12,034 bases of DNA from Clostridium disporicum. Its GTDB lineage: Bacteria > Bacillota > Clostridia > Clostridiales > Clostridiaceae. The stretch spans positions 1 through 12,034 of the forward strand of contig NZ_CYZX01000035.1 in the NCBI RefSeq assembly GCF_001405015.1, given 5' to 3'. The notes beneath the pieces were generated by a model that saw only the letters and a list, made by a program, of their open reading frames with translations, made no database searches and was not told where the DNA came from. Shown here one piece after another: positions 1 to 6,523 of the stretch; positions within the stretch are counted from its first letter, which is position 1, and each line of letters begins with the position of its first letter. The position numbers and the translations under genes are program-made.

Positions 1-4
1 ATTA

Positions 5-36
5 CCTCCAATAGTGCTATTATCTATATTATAACA
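5..36 (-). promoter_or_regulatory. Promoter and ribosome binding site of a gene starting just off the left edge
   Basis: Read on the minus strand, a perfect TATAAT (28-33) is preceded by TGT, making an extended -10 element. About 20 bases downstream lies GGAGG (5-9), a canonical ribosome binding site. Only four bases follow before the window ends, so a minus-strand gene very probably begins within a few bases beyond position 1. No good -35 box is seen at the expected distance. ATAGTG (11-16) and CACTAT (35-40) form an inverted repeat around the -10 and could be an operator. The gene itself cannot be identified. Confidence 0.6.
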
Positions 37-96
37 CTATTTGTAAATTATATGCACATATCAACATTATTGTCTAACAGAGCCTATTTTTAAAAT

Positions 97-129
97 AAAA
101 AGAACCACTATTTAAAGTGATTCCTTTTT
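97..129 (-). terminator. Rho-independent terminator after deoC
   Basis: On the minus strand, AAAAAG and AATCACT-type left-arm bases pair with AGTGGTT and CTTTTT across a short AT loop, with one bulged G and one G-U pair. A run of U follows. It sits about 20 bases after the deoC stop codon and ends that transcript before the next minus-strand promoter. The A/T-symmetric arms could also work on the other strand. Confidence 0.7.
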
Positions 130-148
130 GATATTTTTATATTTATTT

Positions 149-823
149 TTAGTACGTAGAATTTGATTCTTTTCCTTCACAAATAGCTATTGATGCAGAT
201 GCACCTATTCTTGTAGCTCCATTCTCTATCATAGTTAAAGCATCTTCTCTACTTCTTACTCCACCAGATGCTTTTACTCCCATATCTGGACCTACAGTTT
301 CTCTCATAAGTTTTATATCGTGAGCAGTTGCCCCACCTTTTGAGAATCCTGTAGATGTCTTAACAAAATCTGCTCCAGCTTCTTTTGATAATTCACAAGC
401 TATAACCTTCTCTTCATCTGTTAAAAGGCAAGTTTCTATTATAACTTTAGTTAATGCTTTTCCTTTTGCAGCATTTACTACAGCTTGTATATCATTTTTA
501 ACGTATGCTAAATCTCTTTCTTTTAATTTTCCAACATTTATAACCATATCAACTTCAGTTGCACCCTTTTTTATAGCATCTTCAGTTTCAAATGCCTTAA
601 CCTCTGTTGTTGTTGCTCCTAAAGGAAATCCTATTACAGTACAAACCTTAACTGGTGTTCCTTCTAAAATTGTAGCAGCTTTAGCTACCATAGATGGATT
701 TACACATACTGATGCAAAATTATATTTAACTGCTTCTTTACAAAGTTCCATAATTTCTGCTTCAGTTGCTTCTGGCTTTAAAATTGTATGATCTATCATT
801 CTTGCAATATTTATATTTTCCAT
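149..823 (-). CDS. deoC: Deoxyribose-phosphate aldolase (DeoC)
   Basis: This enzyme cleaves 2-deoxyribose 5-phosphate to glyceraldehyde 3-phosphate and acetaldehyde in the cytoplasm, the last step of deoxynucleoside catabolism. The 224 residues match the usual length of the short bacterial class I form. The Schiff-base lysine is K155 in ADFVKTSTGF. The partner lysine is K184 in VKASGGVR, and the acid residue is D92 in EVDMVI. The glycine-rich RIGASAS segment near the C-terminus is the phosphate-binding end of the TIM barrel. The start ATG follows GGAGG at a normal distance. The gene stands alone: none of the usual deo partners (phosphopentomutase, nucleoside phosphorylase, DeoR) is in view. 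A promoter and a terminator flank it, so it appears monocistronic. The last residues (KESNSTY) are a variable tail. Identification is very secure. Confidence 0.97.
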   Translation of the reverse strand: MENINIARMIDHTILKPEATEAEIMELCKEAVKYNFASVCVNPSMVAKAATILEGTPVKVCTVIGFPLGATTTEVKAFETEDAIKKGATEVDMVINVGKLKERDLAYVKNDIQAVVNAAKGKALTKVIIETCLLTDEEKVIACELSKEAGADFVKTSTGFSKGGATAHDIKLMRETVGPDMGVKASGGVRSREDALTMIENGATRIGASASIAICEGKESNSTY

Positions 824-862
824 ACTATACCTCCAAAAATAAATGATGTATTCTAATTACTA

Positions 863-891
863 ATTATAATCTACAATATGTAAAATGAAAA
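863..891 (-). promoter_or_regulatory. Candidate sigma-A promoter of deoC
   Basis: On the minus strand, TTTTCA (886-891, four of six consensus bases) and a perfect TATAAT (863-868) are separated by 17 bases. The predicted start of transcription lies about 30 bases upstream of the deoC start codon, ahead of its GGAGG site. Confidence 0.5.
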
Positions 892-922
892 GCATTTATT
901 CAACAATTACAGTAATGCATAT

Positions 923-948
923 TTTAATTATTATACTGTATAATTAAA
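923..948. repeat. AT-rich palindrome between dinB and deoC
   Basis: TTTAATTAT (923-931) is repeated inverted as ATAATTAAA (940-948). In another register, TTATAC and GTATAA flank a central T at 937. It lies after the dinB stop and upstream of the deoC promoter. It has no GC core or U-tract, so it is a poor terminator. A deoC operator or a weak transcript end for dinB are both possible; nothing in the window decides. Confidence 0.35.
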
Positions 949-964
949 CAAATTTTAGAAATTC

Positions 965-2011
965 TTAAAATAATGTTAATTGCTCAACCTTTTCTTCTTT
1001 TATACTACTTACAGTTAATCCTATTAATCTTATAGTTTCACTAAATACTTCTTCTTCAATTATTTCAGTAGCAACACTATAGATATCTTCAGCTTTATTA
1101 ATATAATATAAAAGCGTTTTACTCCTAGTATGATTTATAAAAGAACTAGTTTTATATTTAACTGTAACAGTCTTAATAAATATATTCTTCTGCTGTAAAT
1201 AATTACTTATCTGTAAACTAAAATCTTCAATATACCTCTTTAACTCTTCTTTATCATCGGTATCAGATTTTAAAGTAGTTTCTTTTCCATAAGATTTTCT
1301 ATCTCTATTTGGTGTAACAGCTCTATTATCTATTCCTCTAATTCTATTATAAATATCTATACCATACTTTCCAAAATACTCTATAAAAAACTCCTTAGGA
1401 TGAGCATATAAATCTTCAATTTTATACATTCCCATATTATTTAAACGTCTAACAGATTTTTGTCCTAGTCCATAAATTTTAGATATAGATAAGGGTTTTA
1501 ATATTTCTGGAATCATATCTTCAGTAATAACCATTATTCCATTAGGCTTATTCCAATCTGAAGCAAGCTTAGCTAAAAATTTATTATATGATATACCTAT
1601 AGATAATGTTAGTCCTACCTCTTTATATACTCTTTTTTTGATATATAAAGCAGCCTCTTTATAATCTTCAAATCTGCTATTTGTGATATCTAAATATGCC
1701 TCATCTATTGAAAGAGGCTCTACTAAAGGTGTTATTTCTCTAAATATATTAAAAATTTGTGCAGATACCTCTTTATATCTCCAATATCTACCTCTTAAAT
1801 ATATTCCTTGAGGACATAACTTTTGAGCCATAAATATAGGCATTGCAGACTTAACCCCATATTTTCTTGCTTCATATGAACATGTTGATACTACACCTCT
1901 TTCACTTACTCCTCCAACTATTACAGGTTTACCTTTTAATTTTGGATTGTCTCTTTGTTCTACCGATGCAAAAAATGCATCCATATCAACATGTAATATT
2001 ATCTTGTCCAT
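965..2011 (-). CDS. dinB: DNA polymerase IV (Y-family translesion polymerase)
   Basis: DinB is an error-prone polymerase that copies past damaged bases. The palm carries HVDMDAFFASVEQ with metal ligand D9, and SIDEAYLD with D103 and E104, the same numbers as in the E. coli enzyme apart from D8. F14 fits the steric-gate position. KFLAKLASDWNKPNG and the KIYGLGQKSVRRL helix-hairpin-helix region follow, then the little-finger domain. The protein ends in QLTLF, a beta-clamp-binding motif that tethers the enzyme to the replication clamp. I place the start at the ATG at 2011 (348 residues) because AGGTGG precedes it by 5 bases; an in-frame GTG at 2020 would add three residues but abuts the upstream stop. 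The ribosome binding site overlaps the stop of the upstream gene, so translation is probably coupled. I saw no LexA-type box upstream of the operon. Confidence 0.96.
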   Translation of the reverse strand: MDKIILHVDMDAFFASVEQRDNPKLKGKPVIVGGVSERGVVSTCSYEARKYGVKSAMPIFMAQKLCPQGIYLRGRYWRYKEVSAQIFNIFREITPLVEPLSIDEAYLDITNSRFEDYKEAALYIKKRVYKEVGLTLSIGISYNKFLAKLASDWNKPNGIMVITEDMIPEILKPLSISKIYGLGQKSVRRLNNMGMYKIEDLYAHPKEFFIEYFGKYGIDIYNRIRGIDNRAVTPNRDRKSYGKETTLKSDTDDKEELKRYIEDFSLQISNYLQQKNIFIKTVTVKYKTSSFINHTRSKTLLYYINKAEDIYSVATEIIEEEVFSETIRLIGLTVSSIKEEKVEQLTLF

Positions 2012-2020
2012 ATCTACCAC

Positions 2021-2971
2021 CTAGTTTAATACTTCTGAAAACATACCTTTATTTTTACTATTTATAAAAGATAATATTCCATGCGCTAATAACTCATCTA
2101 TATAAACCTTATTTTCTGAATTATTGCAAAAAGCAATTATTGAAATAGCTATTATAGTTCTAAAACCTTTATCTATATAATATTCGTATTCACTTTCTTG
2201 ATCACATAGCTCTTCGATTACACCTTCTACTAAATCAACATTTCTTCTCGGATTAATATTGTATAGTATTCCTATAAGCGGTAAAAACTGATTAGCAATC
2301 TTTATGTTTCTTTTTTCTAGTTGTTGAATAAACTCTACGCTTCTATACATATGACCTGATGAACCGTTTAAAAGTATTGCATTAGCTAAACCTTGAATTC
2401 CATTTTTAGATCTTATATTAGCATCTGCAATATGCTCAAAAACATTTTCTACAAAGTCATTTATAACGTCTGGCTCAATATCATTTAATGCCCATAAAGC
2501 ACAAACTAAATAATCATCATCTTGTGTTATATTATAATATTTTTCTTTTAGAACATAATAAGTATCTAGCATCTTCTGTACTAATACTTCTTTATCTTTA
2601 TCTCTTCCATATCTAGCTAAAACGTACGCAGTAAGAGCCAAATGAGCTCCTTCTACAAATTTTTCTTCTAATATATTCATGTAGTCAAACATATTTTGAA
2701 TCAATTCTTCTTCTATACTCTTATCTAAAGATGCAATAAGTATTGATATTAAATACAGAACATCTCCTCTAAAAATAGACAGCCTTGGTGTTGCTGCTTT
2801 TATATACTTTCTAATTTCTTTAATTCTTTCAACTGGTATTTCACTCTCATAATGCGAAAATACTAATGATGCAAAATGGTTTAATAAATCTCCATCATTT
2901 CTTAATTCCATCCTTGCAATTTTATAATTGTTAACAGTTAAATTAATTCTATTTAAAATGAAATTTTCCAT
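2021..2971 (-). CDS. Uncharacterised helical protein, DUF4003-like
   Basis: A 316-residue soluble protein with no signal peptide or membrane segment. It appears helical throughout, with recurring segments such as HLALTAYVLARYGRDKD, DYLVCALWALND and GIQGLANAILLNGSS that suggest helical-repeat packing. From memory it resembles the DUF4003 family of Firmicutes, whose function is unknown; that match is not certain. The start ATG has a strong GGAGAGG-type site upstream and a good promoter at 3031-3059. The stop codon lies nine bases before the preferred dinB start, so the two genes form one transcript. That link hints at a role under the same conditions as translesion synthesis, but this is only inference from position. 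No catalytic motif could be picked out. Confidence 0.8.
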   Translation of the reverse strand: MENFILNRINLTVNNYKIARMELRNDGDLLNHFASLVFSHYESEIPVERIKEIRKYIKAATPRLSIFRGDVLYLISILIASLDKSIEEELIQNMFDYMNILEEKFVEGAHLALTAYVLARYGRDKDKEVLVQKMLDTYYVLKEKYYNITQDDDYLVCALWALNDIEPDVINDFVENVFEHIADANIRSKNGIQGLANAILLNGSSGHMYRSVEFIQQLEKRNIKIANQFLPLIGILYNINPRRNVDLVEGVIEELCDQESEYEYYIDKGFRTIIAISIIAFCNNSENKVYIDELLAHGILSFINSKNKGMFSEVLN

Positions 2972-3030
2972 TATTTTTTACCTCTCCTCATTGGCAATTA
3001 TCAATAAAAATTTAATTACTTCTACATTAT

Positions 3031-3059
3031 ACTATAAAATAGTGTCAATTTTATATCAA
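3031..3059 (-). promoter_or_regulatory. Sigma-A promoter of the DUF4003-like/dinB operon
   Basis: On the minus strand, TTGATA (3054-3059) and TATAGT (3031-3036) each match five of six consensus bases and are 17 bases apart. The site lies about 60 bases before the start codon at 2971. A second TTGACA inside the spacer sits only 11 bases from an overlapping TATAAT, which is too close to be used as a pair. Confidence 0.65.
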
Positions 3060-3130
3060 AATGATATATGTCATAAATTAATATACTTATATTAATTAAA
3101 TTACTTAATACCATTAAACAGTATCATAAT

Positions 3131-3162
3131 TAAAAAGGCTACTTAGTAAATTAAATAGCCTT
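3131..3162 (-). terminator. Terminator after the small membrane protein gene
   Basis: Read on the minus strand, AAGGCTA (3156-3162) pairs with TAGCCTT (3135-3141), extended inward by four more pairs around a six-base loop, and is followed by a run of T. It starts 13 bases after the stop codon at 3176. Confidence 0.8.
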
Positions 3163-3175
3163 ATACATATATATC

Positions 3176-3505
3176 CTAAACTCGGATACCTTTGAGATTT
3201 AAAGATACTTTTAATTGAAACTTCAAATCATCACTTATTTTATTATCTCCATTTATTAAATTATAAAACTCAATAAAAGTATCCATATATTCTGTGGAAT
3301 TTTGAATCTTTGGTAATCCATCAATATCACGTATATATTGATATACAAGGTCATTGCTTATATCATTGGAGAATTTTTCCCTGTAGAAATTTATCATTCT
3401 CTTATACTTTTTATAAATATTATATTTTTGAGAAGTTGTTATTCGAACTATAACTATAATTGCAACTACTAGTAGAAAAATACCAACCAATAAATATTTC
3501 CACAC
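3176..3505 (-). CDS. Small single-pass membrane protein of unknown function
   Basis: 109 residues. One strongly hydrophobic segment at about residues 4-21 is followed by lysine- and arginine-rich sequence (about 26-45). This predicts an N-terminal membrane anchor with the remainder, a mixed helical domain of about 85 residues, probably on the cytoplasmic side. No cysteines or catalytic motifs are visible, and I do not recognise a family. The start is a GTG preceded by AGGAG at ten bases, a little long but the only good site. A TATAAT at 3564-3569 could belong to its own promoter, although no matching -35 was found. The protease gene upstream on the same strand has no clear terminator, so read-through from it is possible. 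A good terminator follows. Confidence 0.7.
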   Translation of the reverse strand: MWKYLLVGIFLLVVAIIVIVRITTSQKYNIYKKYKRMINFYREKFSNDISNDLVYQYIRDIDGLPKIQNSTEYMDTFIEFYNLINGDNKISDDLKFQLKVSLNLKGIRV

Positions 3506-3632
3506 TTAGTTATCACTCCTCTTCTTATAATTTTCTAGGAGTATATAAATTACTGCCTAATATATTATATTCACTTTAACAATTTTTTCTATATTTTTTT
3601 ATAATTATTCTAAATTATTAACTAAAAAAAAT

Positions 3633-4286
3633 TCAATATTCACTTTTTATCCCTTTTTCTTTAAAATATTTTTGAATGAATTTATACGTTTCTGTTTCTT
3701 CTGGTAAAGTTCCTAAAACATACATGGAAAAGCACTGTGCAAAATACTCTTCTGAATTTACTTTTATATACTCATACTTAACATTAAAATTGCGATAATA
3801 GAATTTTTCACCATCAGGAAATATTAAATCCTTTTCACTTTCATATATTTTTCTAAATTTACATGTATCTGATAGTTTTATAAATGGTAATTCATTATAA
3901 CTTATAGCATGTCCAATCTCATGAAGCAAAACCACTTCATTACTGTAAGTCTTCTGTATTGTAATAGTCTTGCTTCTATGAGAATATTTTGATGTAACTC
4001 TTCCATATTCACTATTCTCGCCTATATCATCTGTGGTAGTAATAGTTATTCCTATTCTATATAATTTTCTAATTAACTCTTCTGGAACTCTTCTCAAAGT
4101 TTCTTCTATATTAAAATACACAGGTTCAATCATATCCTCAGATTTTAATTCATTTATCATTTCATCAACTGAAATATTCTTATCCCTGTAGTTATATATC
4201 TCTGTTATTGATGGACATAATAATATTATTGTGATAGCCCAAAATACCATATATATTAATTGTAATCTTATAATTTTTTTCATCAT
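3633..4286 (-). CDS. Membrane-anchored or secreted zinc metalloprotease, anthrax lethal factor (M34)/Pro-Pro endopeptidase type
   Basis: 217 residues from the ATG at 4286, chosen because AAGGT precedes it by a good distance; an in-frame ATG at 4334 has no ribosome binding site. MKK and a hydrophobic stretch (about residues 6-24) form a signal peptide or anchor. LLC within it is a poor lipobox because leucine precedes the cysteine. The catalytic domain has HEIGH (zinc ligands H122 and H126, base E123), followed by EYFAQCF, whose glutamate E180 is the expected third ligand. A tyrosine, Y173, sits exactly seven residues before that glutamate, the same spacing as Y728/E735 in anthrax lethal factor and Y178/E185 in C. 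difficile PPEP-1 as I recall them. The C-terminal part continues the family pattern (Y-x-x-G-x-L-P-x-E-T). The substrate is unknown, and no proline-rich target protein is encoded nearby. A weak TTGTTA/TTTAAA pair at 4381-4409 is the only promoter candidate. Confidence 0.82.
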   Translation of the reverse strand: MMKKIIRLQLIYMVFWAITIILLCPSITEIYNYRDKNISVDEMINELKSEDMIEPVYFNIEETLRRVPEELIRKLYRIGITITTTDDIGENSEYGRVTSKYSHRSKTITIQKTYSNEVVLLHEIGHAISYNELPFIKLSDTCKFRKIYESEKDLIFPDGEKFYYRNFNVKYEYIKVNSEEYFAQCFSMYVLGTLPEETETYKFIQKYFKEKGIKSEY

Positions 4287-4497
4287 ATTTACCTTCAAAA
4301 ACATATTTTTATAAATAATATGAAAAAAAAACATTATTTAGACTTGCGGAGCACTTTGTTTATTCATATATAAGATTACTTTTAAAATATACTATATTTA
4401 CCTTAACAAATACTTAATACATCTCCTACTTCATAGGTGTTATTCATATTTAATTGTATAAATTTCAATTATTAATCTTTACTCTATATTTTTAGAT

Positions 4498-4545
4498 AAA
4501 AAATAAACCTCGTTAATTATTTAAAATCAACGAGGTTTATCTTTT
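4498..4545 (-). terminator. Strong, probably bidirectional terminator after the GGGtGRT gene
   Basis: ATAAACCTCGTT (4503-4514) and AACGAGGTTTAT (4529-4540) form a perfect 12-base-pair stem around a 14-base AT loop. On the minus strand five U residues follow the stem at once. On the plus strand a T-rich tail (CTTTT) follows, so either direction may stop here. It lies about 40 bases after the stop codon at 4582. Confidence 0.9.
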
Positions 4546-4581
4546 ATATTAAAATTCTAATATCTCTATCTGAATTTTTTA

Positions 4582-5580
4582 TTATTTTGCGTGTTCTTCA
4601 ACAGCAACAGCAACAGCAACTGTCATACCAACCATTGGGTTGTTACCAGCACCGATTAATCCCATCATTTCTACGTGAGCAGGAACTGATGATGATCCAG
4701 CGAATTGTGCATCTGAGTGCATTCTTCCCATAGTATCAGTCATACCGTAAGAAGCTGGACCTGCAGCCATGTTATCTGGGTGAAGAGTTCTACCAGTACC
4801 ACCACCTGATGCAACTGAGAAGTACTTCTTACCTGCTTCTACACATTCTTTCTTGTATGTTCCAGCAACTGGGTGTTGGAATCTTGTTGGGTTAGTTGAG
4901 TTACCAGTGATTGATACGTCAACACCTTCGTGATGCATTATAGCAACACCTTCTCTAACGTCGTTTGAACCGTAGCAGTTAACCTTAGCTCTTGGACCGT
5001 TTGAGTATGCTTTTGATTGAACAACTTCTAATTTTCCTGTGAAGAAATCGAATTTAGTTTCAACATAAGTGAATCCGTTTATTCTTGAAATTATCTTAGC
5101 AGCATCTTTTCCAAGACCGTTTAAGATAACTCTTAATGGTTCTTTTCTTACTTTGTTAGCTTTTTCAGCTATTTTGATTGCCCCTTCAGCAGCTGCGAAT
5201 GATTCGTGTCCTGCTAAGAATGCGAAACATTTAGTTTCTTCTCTTAAAAGCATAGCTCCTAAGTTACCGTGTCCTAAACCAACTTTTCTGTCATCAGCAA
5301 CAGATCCTGGGATACAGAAAGCTTGTAACCCTTCTCCGATAGCTTCAGCAGCATCAGCAGCCTTTGTGCAACCTTTCTTTATAGCGATTGCTGCACCTAA
5401 AACGTAAGCCCAAGCAGCATTTTCGAATGCGATTGGTTGAGTTTCTTTAACAATTGTATATGGATCTATTCCGTATGCATCACATACAGCCTTAGCATCT
5501 TCTAATGTTTTCATTCCGTATTTTTCTAATACTGGAGTGATTTGTCCTATTCTTCTTTCATAACTTTCAAATAATGCCAT
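4582..5580 (-). CDS. GGGtGRT-family protein
   Basis: A 332-residue soluble protein of the family named for its GGGTGRT motif, here at residues 249-255 and followed by LHPDNMAAGPASYGMTDTMGR. Other glycine-rich stretches include VGLGHGNLGAM (about 100-110), ITGNSTNPTRFQHP (about 224-237) and the C-terminal MGLIGAGNNPMVGMT. Conserved-looking histidines (H104, H125, H216, H217, H257) and cysteines may serve cofactor or metal binding, but no mechanism is known to me. The start ATG has GGAGG nine bases upstream, and the NifU-like gene ends only 21 bases earlier, so the two are co-transcribed. Codon use is clearly richer in G and C and more biased than in neighbouring genes, as in highly expressed proteins. 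The C-terminus carries a VAVAVAV run encoded by a repeated GCAACA hexamer (on the plus strand). The pairing suggests a joint role in iron-sulphur or sulphur chemistry; this is inference. Confidence 0.9.
   Translation of the reverse strand: MALFESYERRIGQITPVLEKYGMKTLEDAKAVCDAYGIDPYTIVKETQPIAFENAAWAYVLGAAIAIKKGCTKAADAAEAIGEGLQAFCIPGSVADDRKVGLGHGNLGAMLLREETKCFAFLAGHESFAAAEGAIKIAEKANKVRKEPLRVILNGLGKDAAKIISRINGFTYVETKFDFFTGKLEVVQSKAYSNGPRAKVNCYGSNDVREGVAIMHHEGVDVSITGNSTNPTRFQHPVAGTYKKECVEAGKKYFSVASGGGTGRTLHPDNMAAGPASYGMTDTMGRMHSDAQFAGSSSVPAHVEMMGLIGAGNNPMVGMTVAVAVAVEEHAK
4598..4620. repeat. Short in-gene hexanucleotide repeat
   Basis: About four copies of the plus-strand unit AACAGC lie in the last codons of the GGGtGRT gene and encode alternating valine and alanine. 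Gain or loss of a unit would keep the frame and add or remove two residues. Confidence 0.6.
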
Positions 5581-5601
5581 GATTAAATTCCTCCTTACAA
5601 A

Positions 5602-6294
5602 TTATTCGTGTCTTGGATCGATTAATTTAACAGCGTCAGCAACTCTTCCGTATTGTCCTGCAGCTTTTTCTAATGCTTCATTAGCATCCATTCCCTTACC
5701 GATCATTTCCATCATTTTTCCTAGGTGAACGAACTTGTAACCGATGATTTCATTATCTTCATCTAAAGCGATTTTAGTAATGTATCCTTCAGCCATTTCT
5801 AAGTATCTTGGTCCCTTATCTAAAGTTCCGTAAGTAGTACCAACTTGAGATCTTAATCCCTTACCTAAGTCTTCTAAACCAGCTCCTATTGGTAGTCCAC
5901 CTTCAGAGAAAGCAGTTTGAGATCTTCCGTATACGATTTGTAAGAATAATTCTCTCATTGCTGTATTTATAGCATCACAAACTAAGTCTGTGTTTAAAGC
6001 TTCTAATATAGTTCTTCCTGGTAATATTTCTGAAGCCATAGCTGCAGAGTGAGTCATACCTGAACATCCTATTGTTTCTACTAATGCTTCTTGGATAACT
6101 CCATCTTTAACATTTAAAGTTAACTTACATCCACCTTGTTGTGGCGCACACCATCCGATACCGTGAGTTAATCCTGAAATGTCTGATATTTGAGTAGCTT
6201 GTACCCATCTTCCTTCTACTGGAATTGGAGCACATGCGTGATTTGCGCCTTTAGCAACAACGCACATTTCTTCAACTTCTTTTGAATACATCAT
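5602..6294 (-). CDS. NifU/IscU-like iron-sulphur scaffold protein
   Basis: 230 residues. Iron-sulphur scaffold proteins of this fold hold nascent clusters on three conserved cysteines. Here the core reads GGC (C56), then VETIGCSGMTHSAAMASEILPG (C77), which parallels the GCGxxxASSS segment of NifU with its following helix, then VCDAIN (C106). Further cysteines (C11, C21, C49) lie in an N-terminal extension. About 100 residues after the core (from about 130 on) are not part of a standard IscU and include a DEDNEIIGYKFVHLGKM stretch. The protein is therefore not a housekeeping SufU or IscU. No cysteine desulphurase or suf genes are in the window. The start ATG follows GGAGGAG at a good distance. 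It is the first gene of an operon with the GGGtGRT gene, and shares its biased, highly expressed-type codon use. Confidence 0.85.
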   Translation of the reverse strand: MMYSKEVEEMCVVAKGANHACAPIPVEGRWVQATQISDISGLTHGIGWCAPQQGGCKLTLNVKDGVIQEALVETIGCSGMTHSAAMASEILPGRTILEALNTDLVCDAINTAMRELFLQIVYGRSQTAFSEGGLPIGAGLEDLGKGLRSQVGTTYGTLDKGPRYLEMAEGYITKIALDEDNEIIGYKFVHLGKMMEMIGKGMDANEALEKAAGQYGRVADAVKLIDPRHE

Positions 6295-6324
6295 ATTATA
6301 TTTCTCCTCCCTAATTTATAAATC

Positions 6325-6351
6325 ATTTAGCTTGTCCGATTAAAGCCAAAT
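6325..6351 (-). promoter_or_regulatory. Hairpin in the leader of the NifU-like operon
   Basis: ATTTAGCTT (6325-6333) and AAGCCAAAT (6343-6351) form nine pairs, one of them G-U in RNA, around a nine-base loop. It lies about 15 bases upstream of the ribosome binding site, in the predicted 5' untranslated region. It has no U-tract, so it is not a terminator. It may stabilise the messenger or influence initiation. Confidence 0.4.
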
Positions 6352-6372
6352 TTAATAACTGGGTCAAAATCC

Positions 6373-6395
6373 ATCCCTATGGGATAAATCTATCC
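6373..6395 (-). promoter_or_regulatory. Overlapping palindromes in the leader of the NifU-like operon
   Basis: ATCCC (6373-6377) and GGGAT (6381-6385) form a perfect palindrome around TAT. GGATA (6382-6386) and TATCC (6391-6395) form a second one around four bases. They share the central GGGAT bases, so the two could not form at once. The pair lies just downstream of the predicted transcription start and could be either a repressor operator or alternative RNA stems. Confidence 0.4.
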
Positions 6396-6434
6396 TACAT
6401 CTAATATAATAACAGATGTAAGTCTATGTAACAA
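6396..6434 (-). promoter_or_regulatory. Promoter of the NifU-like/GGGtGRT operon with an inverted repeat around the -10
   Basis: On the minus strand, TTGTTA (6429-6434) and TATTAT (6406-6411) are 17 bases apart, with TGT directly before the -10 (extended -10). TACATCT (6396-6402) and AGATGTA (6414-6420) form a perfect 7-base inverted repeat enclosing the -10, the layout of a repressor operator. Transcription would begin near 6399, leaving a leader of about 105 bases. A second A-rich TATAAT further upstream (near 6440-6450) is an alternative with poorer spacing. Confidence 0.5.
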
Positions 6435-6476
6435 GAATATATTATATTTTTTTCTATAATAATTCAATTTAACTGT

Positions 6477-6506
6477 AAAAAAAAGTGGATTTACCCACTT
6501 TTTTTT
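6477..6506 (-). terminator. Terminator after the ZIP transporter gene
   Basis: AAAAAAAAGTGG (6477-6488) and CCACTTTTTTTT (6495-6506) pair around a six-base loop. On the minus strand, the U-run completes an intrinsic terminator 18 bases after the stop codon of the gene ending at 6524. The symmetric A and T runs allow function on both strands. Confidence 0.85.
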
Positions 6507-6523
6507 AGATATTTTTATTTAAA

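Noticed and set aside
1867..2067. Plus-strand open frame of 66 codons
   Set aside because: It lies opposite the start of dinB and the end of the gene before it, has a leucine/histidine-rich, low-complexity translation and no ribosome binding site.
3041..3050. TTGACA read on the minus strand as -35 of the DUF4003-like gene
   Set aside because: Its nearest TATAAT is only 11 bases away. The TTGATA/TATAGT pair with 17-base spacing is better.
2972..3060. LexA (SOS) box upstream of the dinB operon
   Set aside because: No GAAC...GTTC-type palindrome was found near the promoter.
4287..4334. Longer start of the metalloprotease gene at 4334
   Set aside because: No ribosome binding site precedes that ATG, and the extra 16 residues would put non-signal sequence before a good MMKK signal-type start at 4286.
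5069..5407. Plus-strand open frame of 112 codons
   Set aside because: It is the reverse image of the GGGtGRT gene, open only because of that gene's strong codon bias. No start signals precede it.
6295..6400. Known riboswitch or T-box in the leader of the NifU-like operon
   Set aside because: The leader is too short and lacks recognisable conserved cores or a terminator hairpin before the gene.
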